64,000 nt of DNA, taken from positions 186,001 to 250,000 of the forward strand of contig JAWNGF010000009.1 of the NCBI GenBank assembly GCA_037039685.1, given 5' to 3'. The translations under genes were made by a program, and so were the position numbers. This stretch comes from Ceratobasidium sp. AG-K (Eukaryota > Basidiomycota > Agaricomycetes > Cantharellales > Ceratobasidiaceae). The notes below the pieces were generated by a model. That model was not told where the DNA came from and ran no database searches. It worked only from the letters and a program-made list of their open reading frames with translations. This document shows, one piece after another, positions 13,601 through 22,808 of the stretch; the first letter of the stretch is position 1, and each line of letters begins with the position of its first letter.

Positions 13601-14104
13601 CGTTCTGCTGGTATCCGTATTGCTGCTGGTGCTGAGCCGCACTAGGATGGCTATGGCTAGATTCGCCGCCATAAGAGTAATGATGATACGCATCCACTGG
13701 TGCAACATATTCCGATTGACTCCAGCGAGCAGGTGGCACGTATCCTTGATAAGTGCCCTGTTCTGCTTCCATCTCCAGCGCCCTATAGAAAACCGGAGTC
13801 AAATATGTCCCCATCTCAAAAATAGCAATGTATGCGTACCGAGCGGCATATCGACGTGCATTTGGGTCCATGTGATACTGATGCTGACCATGCATCACGA
13901 ACGAAGGAACCGAAGATGTGCTACTCAGAGTGCTAAGGTGGCGCGACACTAAAGTGGCGGTGAGAGAGATCAGTCAAAGAAAGCAGAAAAATACATACCA
14001 TGGGCAGAAGGCGTCGAAGACGCAAACGGGTATGCTGCCATGAGTGCTTGTGGGTCTGGCGCAGACGCGCTCGCCACCAACGGCGCTGCGCGACTTGGGT
14101 CCAT
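4637..14104 (-). CDS. mis4: Sister chromatid cohesion loader Scc2/Mis4 (NIPBL family)
   Basis: Very long multi-exon gene. It loads cohesin onto chromatin together with Scc4/Mau2 and acts in the nucleus. Reading from the N-terminus: a short first exon (14104 to about 14000); a second exon that splices from ...AAR to ALEMEAEQG; then a huge exon of about 820 codons (about 13785-11316) rich in Gln, Ser, Pro and Tyr. The next exon joins in frame through [12 protein letters not shown] (about 11080) to a charged, low-complexity segment with [10 protein letters not shown] and KGKKKGKG. From about 9960 down, HEAT-repeat helices appear: [38 protein letters not shown] (about 8000), [28 protein letters not shown] (about 7800; the last two are the best Scc2 signatures) and [18 protein letters not shown]. 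The C-terminal end is acidic, with a stop at 4637. That the low-complexity region belongs to this gene is inferred from continuous frames and good splice sites; a separate upstream gene cannot be fully excluded. Confidence 0.82.
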
Positions 14105-14184
14105 CGTCGTTTGCTGGAAAACCCCTGCCACGTGACTTTGGAAAGGCTAATCACGTGTATCACGTGTGACATTCCACAACCACC
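14105..14184. promoter_or_regulatory. Divergent promoter with three CACGTG boxes
   Basis: Only 80 bp separate the start codons of the Scc2-like gene (minus) and the Sgf73-like gene (plus). Within it are three perfect CACGTG palindromes at 14129-14134, 14152-14157 and 14161-14166. CACGTG is the core site of basic helix-loop-helix factors such as Cbf1 and Pho4. Use of these boxes here is inferred from their density. Confidence 0.6.
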
Positions 14185-15410
14185 ATGCCTTTGCGACTGA
14201 GGTCCTCTTCTCTGTCGAGCGATGATACGCCCTCGCTCACTTTCAATTGGGACAATGTCGAGCAGCCATTTTCACCATTATCAAGTAAAATATCCAACCT
14301 ATTTACTATGATTAAACCTGATATTGACGCCGACCGCCACAGTTCCAGAGAGTGCACCGTCACCCCCTGCTGCGCTTTTACCGGCCGAGGACATGCACGT
14401 ATACGGTGCCGCTCCTCTACGTCAGCCTCTAGCTGGGATTGTGCGATGTCCAGATTGCGACAAGCCACTTCTGGCCAGCGCGCTTATGGCTCACGCCAGT
14501 GAGTTACCACGTGCTGGCGCCTGATGATCACCACTGACCTTCGTTTTCGATAGTCAACTGTGCTGAAATCCGCGCTGGAAATGCCAAGATTAAAGATGGT
14601 ACGTCTTCGCGAAGCCTTTCGGGGCCCACATTCATGCTTTTCGTAGATGCCTCGACTGGGAGTAAGAAGCGTAAAGCAGACGGGGACGAACCCGATGGCC
14701 CCAAGAAGAAAAAGTCCAAGAAAGAGGCCGCCAAGTCTGGTAAAGGCGCACGTATCAAAGGTACATTGCCCCACAGTTCGCCGTGGATAGTCTCTGAACT
14801 GACACTGGTCGTTCCAGGACCCCTCGATCTCGATAAGCACTGTGGTGTGATTAATAAACAAGGAATGCCTTGCGCCCGAAACATTACTTGCAAAGTCCAC
14901 GGCATGAACGCCAAACGTTCAGTCCAAGGACGGACAAAATCGTATGATCAGCTCTTCATCGAACACAAACGCGCGACCGATCCGAACTATGTCGAACCCG
15001 TAAAACGGGAAACTAAAGCCGAAAAGAAGGCCAAAAAGGACCGCGAGCGCGAGCTTAAAAAGGCAGAAAAGGAAGCGGTCGCGACCAAGAAGCGGAAACA
15101 CCCCGGTGCGCCGAGCCAAGGCGGATTGGGAGGAGGCACGAATGGAACAGGCGCGCTGAGCGCCGCAGGTGGCCTTGGCGGTCACACTCGAGGAACATCC
15201 GAGGACTACGAGAGCGGCCTCGACACGGACGTCGAGCTGGACATGCTTGTGCGCAGTGTGCGGGCAAGTCGGCCTACGCCACTGGCCCATCGCGAAAACG
15301 TAGGCAATTGGTTTATCGCCCGAAACGAATGGCTCAGGAGCACGCGTGATCTTCTCGGCGACGCTTTGGGAGGTGGAGCGACTGGGTTTTCGGCAAGAAG
15401 AATCGGCTAG
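14185..15410 (+). CDS. sgf73: SAGA subunit Sgf73 / ataxin-7-like, SCA7 domain
   Basis: Five exons, all in frame: 14185-14284, 14343-14498, 14554-14598, 14647-14760 and 14818-15410, giving 335 residues. Sgf73 anchors the deubiquitinase module (Ubp8, Sgf11, Sus1) to the SAGA histone acetyltransferase in the nucleus. An N-terminal zinc finger is visible as CPDC followed by HINC, split by the second intron. A basic patch (KKRKADG, PKKKKSKKE) is a likely nuclear signal. The SCA7 domain begins GPLDLDKHCGVINKQGMPC and continues with ARNITCKVHGMNAKRS, giving the ligand spacing Cys-x9-Cys-x5-Cys-x2-His. A Lys/Glu-rich helix and a Gly-rich stretch follow. It is divergently transcribed with Scc2. Confidence 0.88.
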
Positions 15411-17980
15411 ACTAACGACTTGCATCACCTCCGTTGACGGCAAGTTCCTGGACCGAACAACAACTATCCTCGATTGCCCAACTCTATGTCACATCTTGCG
15501 CATCTCATCTTGCGTATCTCATCTCGCGTATCTCATCTCGTTCATCCCCTTTCGTTATTTGGACCGGCCCGTCGCTCTTTGTCGCTTTCTTGCATTTTTC
15601 ATTGTATGAGTAAACTGTATCCTATCGTTTCAACAATGTGATACCATGCGCTTTCCGTGGAGAGCGGAGATTCTGAGAGGCACAGAAGTGCGCTACCGGA
15701 GAGTGCCACATCCTGCGCAAATTAGCGTAAACCCGACGTGCCACCTCAACAACGTGGTATGCGACATGCCGACTAAATAGGCCTAGATTTGGAGCTTCCA
15801 TGGGACTACACGGACGCGATGAGACACGATTGTTGATCAGGGCAAGTTGACGTCGGCTACTTTATAGAAAACTACCCGCAATCTATCCCAACAAAGCCAT
15901 GCTCCCCTTTCAGTCAGCAGGCGATCGATTAGGGGCCATGGACATGGCTAGTATTTGCAGATCGGCCTAGCTACCGAACAGCATTAAGCGTGTGTCAAAA
16001 GCGTATGACATCGACAGCTGCGTCCCACTTGAACGGTAATTAGCATCTTATACGCCAGTTCTATCCGGCGCTATCCGACCTCCGATGAGAGGCAAGGCAT
16101 ACTATACTGCGCTGTTCTACTAACAGTGCGTCCGAGGACATTGCAACCTACACTGGACTCGATTCATTGTTGAGGAGTCTACCTTACCCTGTAAGGCATA
16201 AGTTCAAACCATTCCAACTCCGCCCAACCACTCCGCCTCAGTTTTCCACCAAAGAATCCCGAATTCCCTCCCAGGTAATATTGAGTGAGCAGTGATTGTC
16301 GAATGAACCAGCCAAAGAACCCAACCAACCCTGTAGTTGAGCTCAAGAATTGAGAAATTCCACTCGAATCTCACGTGAGCTTGTGCTTAATTTGTAAATA
16401 TCACTCCGGTGAACTGACCCTCAAAATTTCCTCAGGAGGTGTCATTGGATCTCGATGTGGCACGAATTCGACGATCAGTGTGTTTTAGCTTAGGGAAAGG
16501 GTCGAGTTGATATTCAATCAAATTTGAAAAGGGTGTTAGGCATTAGAGCCTCGAACATTGTCAATGGTCTGCGAGCGAGCTGGCACTGAGTTGGCCCACT
16601 GCTTACATGCTCAACTGTCGTGGGGGCCTCCAGAGAACGAGGTCCGATACAGGGTCGGAAATACGAGGGGACTTTTGCGGATTTTATCTTTGGCAATTTC
16701 GCTCCAAATGCTGCGTGCAAACAAGCCAATACCTCAAAATGATAATTGTATAATTTTAGGTATTTCTATTCAATAAGTGATTTGAGTGGAGGCTTTTCAA
16801 GCAGCGAGAAACTCGTGCATACATGTTGTTCTTAGGTCGCATGCAAGGTTATTCAGGAGAAGGGAAAAACAAGGGAAGCGACGATGGTAACACTAGCCTC
16901 TCCCTGCAACCGACTCCCCCAACCATGCAAGGGCGTATGGTCTGGAAAGACGCGGAAGCGACAGGCTGAGAAGTGCAGTGGTAACAGAGCTAGAAGGAGT
17001 CGCTAATTTGATTAACGAACTGAACTTGAGCTATTTTTACGAAGTTAGCACAGGCGTAGCTTGAATGAGCTGCATGGGCCCAGTACGATTCTTACCGTGC
17101 GGTGTGGGTTCACCTTGAACTCGTTAGGTTGTGCATTCGTGGGAAATAACCGGAAAGGCTGCCCTAGCGTGGACCATCTAGGGTTCTTACGGCTCCGAAC
17201 CATGCATGACTGGTGTTCTTAGCACAACAGTTCTCATGAAACTTGAAGCGCAAACTGCAGCAAGCATGGTAAGGAGTTCACAGGCCCCTTCGTGGAAATC
17301 CATCTGATTTGTTAGGTTATCGCTAACACACTCGACTTGCGAGCACAAGTTAAGGTAACAACATAAAATATGATATGTCCCTCTCGAAGAAACGTCTGGA
17401 CTCGACCAACGGCGACCCAATAGCGATCTGGTCAATGCTTAGCCGACTCAGGGTCGTAGCCTTGTAGAGACTCTGGAGTTGACAAATTCCATCTCGCGCC
17501 ACTATTCTAAAAGCTGTCACAACCTCGTGGCAATCGGCACTTGGTTTTGACGGGTCCCACTAAACTCCCCTGTGCTCACCGTAAAGCACCGATATGGGAC
17601 CGCAACGGGGATCTTCGCATCAGTCTTGACAAAGTTGGTCGTTCCAAACGGTCGAACCAGTGCAATCCGACGTAGTGGACCTTCCCATTTCATCCTGGAC
17701 GCTTGCAGTCGGACAAATACTGATCCAGCTGCCGTTTTGAAACAAGAATCGGTTCGTCACGACGAGCCAAATACTCACCCCACGTAACCAGATCTATCCG
17801 TATTTCGCTTGAGAAGTTTCGAACCTAATACTGTAGGCTGTACTGACCACTTATAAGCGCAGTGCATGCAGGGTTGTGGAACCCGTCCCCTCCACGACAG
17901 CCGCATCAGCAAGCGGTTCCGTTCTTAGCTTCTACAGTACAACTGCCTCATTGTACACTGCCGGGAGTCTGCTGGGCAAG
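15411..17980. other. Long gene-poor stretch
   Basis: About 2.6 kb without a supportable gene. The first 200 bp after Sgf73 is pyrimidine-rich with repeated TCATCTTGCG/TCATCTCGCG units (about 15490-15545), probably 3' untranslated sequence. Further on there are only short open frames without family motifs (for example 17187-17435 minus and 17572-17787 plus). I see no tRNA, transposon terminus or long repeat by eye. Confidence 0.45.
15490..15545 (+). repeat. Short imperfect direct repeat in Sgf73 3' region
   Basis: The unit TCATCTYGCRTATC or a close variant recurs three to four times (TCATCTTGCGTATC, TCATCTCGCGTATC, TCATCTCGTTCATC), directly downstream of the Sgf73 stop. Pyrimidine-rich; it could be a slippage product within the 3' untranslated region. 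Confidence 0.55.
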
Positions 17981-19945
17981 ATGGCGGCTATGGATCTAAA
18001 GTGCGTGCACTTATGCCTGTGTGAGGGCTGTTTGCTTACGGCTTGATAGTTTGGGGCCGATTCTGCTCGGCACACTAATCAATATCTGGCTGTACGGGAT
18101 CATGGTCACTCAAACTACCATGTACTTTGTCGCGTTTCCTAGGCAAGTCCCATTGTCCTCATTCACCCCTCATTACGCTAAACTCGAGTAGGGATCACAA
18201 ATGGATTAAAGCATTGGTACGGGCCAATGCCACCAAATACTTCCACAATACTTACCATCATACTCCAGGTCACTTATCTATTCATCATCGACACCCTCAA
18301 TAGCGCTTTCGACATTGGCCTTGTCTGGCGCTACACTATTACTCTATTCGGTAAGCTTGGTGTATTCACCATAAATGGAATCAATCTCACTCATCCGTGC
18401 TCCCGTCCCAACAGGCGACTTGGATGGGATCGTTACATCTCATTGGTGTAAGTAAAACAGTAACCTTTCTGTGTACGAGTTTATTAATAGCTCGTTATTC
18501 GTTAGTGTTCAACGTCGGTGAGCTCAACACCCATCCTTTCCTTCGAAACCCTACTCACCACGTTGTCTACAATTAGAACCCGTGATGACAGTCATGATTT
18601 CATCCACGACGCAAGGATTTTTTGCGTGGCGCGTGGCCAAGTTGACCGGGCAGCCATGGATGGGTTGGGCGATCGGGTTTTCCGCATTTATCCAATTCGG
18701 TGAGTCTAAATCTGTATGTAACAATTACACCTTTTCGAATAACGCACCCTCAGCCGCTGGCCTGGGCTCGACAGTTGGTGCATTTATAGTCCGGGATTTC
18801 AACCGCTTCCAAGAGCTGAAAGTGGTACGCCAGAACTGCACACAACTCATCCCGGTGAACGAAGTACTAATAAAACTACAGGCAGTTATCACCTGGCTTG
18901 CGTTGTCTGCCCTCACCGACGTTGTCATTACTGCTATCCTGAGCTGGTACTTGGTTCGTATAAATAGACTACGTGAAATCAACAAAACACTCATTAAACT
19001 AAACCGATTTTAGCACACACACCGTACTGGATTCTCAAAGACCGACGACGTTATTACTCGATTAGTTCGCTGTAAGTTGGCAGGACTACAACGTGTATAT
19101 CAGAGTGTTTGGTTGACTGTGCACTAGTGACCGTCCAAACCGGTTTGATCACCACTGTTTGGGCCACCGTTGATTTGGTCCTTTACTTAGGTTTGGTGAG
19201 TAACCGATAATGGCATGCAATGTTCCACCACTGACCTTAGACTTCCATTAGGCAAACAATTTGTAAGTTTTCACTCGATCCTCCAAGTCCCATTACCATA
19301 GTCTGATCCGCATTTATCGGCAAGGCATTTGCTTTTCCAACTTCCGCTCTGTAAGTGAACTTAACTTTATAGCGCTTCTTTATTTTTAATTGGCTGACAC
19401 ATTCTTCTCACTAGGCAAACTATACACCAACTCCCTCATGTCTACCTTGAATTCTCGTGCCGGTTGGGGCGGAAGCTTCACTTCTGGTGATACCGGCGAC
19501 CCATCGTCCAGGTCGGGTGGACAAGGCGTTAGCGGACAGACCAAGCGCGTTGCTGGGGCCGCAGTGTGGCGTCCTGATCAGACGAAATCCGTAAGTGATT
19601 GTACACATTACGTATGTCATTAGCTCGACTGATAACGCCCTGTGACTTTCAGCATCAGCAGACCACGATTCAAGTCGTCACAACGGCCACTGTGAGTTTC
19701 CAGGATTGTGGGTGGCCAACCTAGCAACTGAATTTTGGATTTAGGTCCACCGTGATGACGGGTATGAGCTCGATGAATATGCATTAGACGATACCAAGCG
19801 CGTTTCCCCCGAGGACATCGAGGGTTACACCCATCAACAACAACGACAGCCTCAGACCGCGGTGCGATTACCCGGTGCAGCATCAGGAACGGCCGTTTCA
19901 GATGAGACCTCAATGCATTCGAGGATGTCATTTGACCCAAAATAG
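17981..19945 (+). CDS. DUF6534 seven-transmembrane protein, copy B
   Basis: Multi-exon gene of about 370 residues. The ATG at 17981 opens a 20-nt coding exon that splices into LGPILLGTLINIWLYG. The next donor at 18143 is GC rather than GT (intron 18143-18191, AG|GCAAGT, ending GTAG), giving ...FPRDHKWIKAL. Then come VTYLFIIDTLNSAFDIGLVW and RYTITLFG, a 12-nt exon (18506-18517), VMTVMISSTTQGFFAWR, AAGLGSTVGAFIVRDF, VITWLALSALTDVVITAILS, TGLITTVWATVDLVLYL, an 11-nt exon (19252-19262), a 26-nt exon (19325-19350), KLYTNSLMSTLNSRAGW, and a hydrophilic tail with Gln-rich and acidic patches (VHRDDGYELDEY). Seven hydrophobic segments precede the tail, as in the DUF6534 family, whose function is unknown. 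It lacks the intron that makes a 14-nt exon in copies A and C. Confidence 0.82.
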
Positions 19946-20656
19946 AGCAGCCGCGACTTGTTGACCGAGTTGGATAGATTACGATTATATGAACCTTATA
20001 CTCTCCTTAATCACCCACTTTCAAACTCTCTTTTTCCTTATTGGTTCTGGTCTGCTGTGTCCCTGGGCCTGTGCGCTCAGCTGTATTTTACCTTCGTGTC
20101 TAAAACGCTTTCAACCATGCTTTTGGCATGTATGCGCACTGGATAGTAATTATCATCATCCAGACGGCCACCATGCACAGCCACATGACAACTTTTGATG
20201 GCGCTGGTTCTACCCGATCTCTCCAGTGTCGGTCCCCACCAGCTAGTGGGATCTGGGTTGATTTTAGTAATTTTAGTCATAGTATTAATCCTAGGACCGT
20301 CTGTGACCCACTCGCTTGACTTTAGTTGTTCTAAACACCCATAGAGTCGCACAATGTATCTCCTATCTTCATCCGAACAATCCTTAATGCTCGGTGGCGA
20401 GTGGACGTACTCCCACGCCATGCCTCCAGCTCTGCCAAAGTCGACGCTATTTGACAAATCAACTGATTTATGTTATTACTTAATATTCACTGGGACAGAT
20501 GCGGTGACCTATGCCCGCTCTTACTTGAACCTTGGTTCCCACAGCAATGCAGAGCCTGACTACTTCGGTCAGCACTAACCCTCTCACCTCGCCGGTCCTC
20601 CGCTGTCTTATCTGCTCGCTAGTAACTGGCTGAAGTAACTTGATCTAATCCTGTTG
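19946..20656. other. Spacer between DUF6534 copies B and C
   Basis: Contains the probable 3' untranslated region of copy B and the promoter of copy C. Short plus-strand frames (for example 19989-20198 and 20354-20578) have no family features. No recognisable degenerate DUF6534 exon was found here. Confidence 0.4.
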
Positions 20657-22310
20657 ATGGATACTAATCATAGGTGCGTCATTTGGTCGAGTTTCCGTGG
20701 TCATTCACCTACCCTTGATAGTGTTGGACCAATCCTCCTAGGGGGATTTTTCAATGCATTGCTCCTCGGAGTGATAATTGTTCAATGCCATGCGTATTTT
20801 ATTCATTTTCCTTGGTTAGCTGGCCCTGAAGTCATTGTGGATCAAAGTTCTGATATGCGCCTTTAGCGACCGTCTCTGGCTGAAACTACTGGTACGTCTT
20901 GATGGGTATGCTCCCTTAGTCTAAGTTCAAATGGTCAATGCAGGTGACCTATTTACTTGTAATGAATTTGGCGAACACCGGGTTTGATATCGCACTAGTA
21001 TGGCACTACACAATTACAATGTTTGGTGAGTAAATCGCGGTTGAATATAAACATGATTTAACGAGCAGCACCACTATAGGCAACTTTCAAGCGATACAAA
21101 AATCCGTGTGGTGTGAGTTTACTTTGCATATGTAGTTTTGTTAAGTCTGACGAGTAGGGTGGGGCTAGTATACACAATCGGTAAGAATTGACCTTCGCAG
21201 ACGGAGAATCCGACTAACAAATCGGGGGTACCATGATAAAGAGCCTATAATGACGGTACGATAACAGGGGTTTATTCACTCGATGTAAGATTAACTTAAG
21301 ACTCTCAAATAGGTCATGATATCGACCGCTACTCAGACGTTTTATGCCTGGCGTATTACTCGTCTCACCGGTTGGGCCTGGGTCGGGTACGCCATAACTG
21401 CGTCTGCATTCTTGCAGTTATGTGGGCGGTCTTCACCTCCGTAGCCTTGAAAGCATTTAGCTAATACTTGAGTAGGTTCGGGGGTCGGGGGTTCAGTCGG
21501 TACAACGATTGTTACCGACTTTGGTATGTTCCATAAATTTGAAGCAGTTGGTAGACTTGCGTTACGGCGACGAGCCATGGTTAATCCAAGTGTCTGGACT
21601 TCATTAGGCGGTCATTGTTTGGCTCGTGCTATCTGCGATTACGGATACCGTTATAACTGCCGTATTGGCTTGGTACTTGGTATGTGTTTGTCGTTCATTC
21701 CACGTATCATCCGTATTCAGAGCTGGCTCGCACCGATGTAGCACCGTCATCGCACCGGATTCCCGACCACCGATCATGCTATATCAAGGTTAATTCGGTG
21801 TAAGTGTAGTTCTTTCTTAACCCCCCCTTAGCAATGCTTATATGCTGTCACCTAGTGACAATACAAACTGGCCTTATTACTACGGCCTGCGCCGTCGCTG
21901 ATCTGGTTACGTTTTTGTGCCTGGTACTGTTGCCTGTACCTCAATAGCGTGACAATGTACTAACCCAAGTAATTACGTTGTCTAGACCAATAACATGTAT
22001 GTGATTTATCACTCATTTAATGATATTGCTGACGATGGTACAGGCACCTGTTCTTCCAGTTGATTCTTTGTAGGTCTGACTTGGTCTTGTTGGGATCAAT
22101 TTCTAATGCATATAGTTTGAAGGTAAAACATACACAAACACCTTGTTAGCAACGCTCAACGCTCGTGCTGAGCCATCTGCCAGCAGACCTCCCACCGTTA
22201 AACTGCAAGAAGCGGCAGGGGTAGGTCATAATTCACGAGAGCAGGTAGAGTACCCATGCGACGCTTTGGGCGTGGGACCTGAGCTCCCACTTGTAGCCCC
22301 ATTTAGCTAA
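20657..22310 (+). CDS. DUF6534 seven-transmembrane protein, copy C
   Basis: Reconstructed by alignment to copy B. ATG at 20657 (MDTNH), then VGPILLGGFFNALLLGVII, an exon reading DRLWLKLL, VTYLLVMNLANTGFDIALVW and HYTITMFG (about 20943-21027), GNFQAIQKSVW, a 12-nt exon (21169-21180), a 14-nt exon (21242-21255), VMISTATQTFYAWRITRLTG, GVGGSVGTTIVTDFGMFHKF, VIVWLVLSAITDTVITAVLA, the exon HRHRTGFPTTDHAISRLIR, TIQTGLITTACAVADLVTFL, an 11-nt exon (21986-21996), MHLFFQLIL and KTYTNTLLATLNARAE. The C-terminal tail is short and ends with a stop at 22310. No stop or frameshift is needed, so it looks functional, though the number of tiny exons makes the model error-prone. Same orientation as copy B, 711 bp apart, consistent with tandem duplication. 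Confidence 0.7.
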
Positions 22311-22808
22311 TTCTCCGCCTATTCACGCCCCTTCCGCCCCTCAACACTCTTCATTTGAGACCAAAGTCGTGCATTTGGGAACCAAACCCACTCCTCAAGC
22401 CTCACCGCAAAACTCAAAATCGCGAACTTGGACTTGGAGGCCGTCGTCCGGTAGCTGCTCGGAAACGGTATAGTGTGCCTAGGTAACACCCATGTGCGCA
22501 CCTCGTTCTAGCTTTTAGGCCATCCCTATCCGTATACCTGATCGCAATGGATGTATCGCAATCCTGTCAGTTTCTTGTGCCATATTTGACTCCAATCAAA
22601 TCACTGGATTCATGGCATTGCGATCGAGTATCTATCAAGGCGCGGATACAAGACAATCGGAATAGAATACGGGAAACCTACGGGTACCCAGAAAGTAAAG
22701 GCTAATACAGGTTACTCAAAGACCCAAGACAAAAATTGAAACGCTGGCAAGTCATAAAAGACCTCATGTACAAAAACCGAGATAAGGGGCACGCATGTAT
22801 GTAAGAGT
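22311..22808. other. Convergent intergenic spacer
   Basis: Lies between the 3' ends of DUF6534 copy C and the GTPase gene. A 52-codon plus-strand frame from the ATG near 22548 has no family signature. No repeat or RNA gene seen. Confidence 0.4.

Noticed and set aside
15941..15991. Short plus-strand frame MDMASICRSA as another CaaX peptide
   Set aside because: Only 10 codons, and the last four residues CRSA lack aliphatic residues; not a credible pheromone precursor.
20657..22310. Copy C of DUF6534 as a pseudogene
   Set aside because: First reading showed stops, but adding the 12-, 14- and 11-nt exons found in copies A and B restores a full reading frame.
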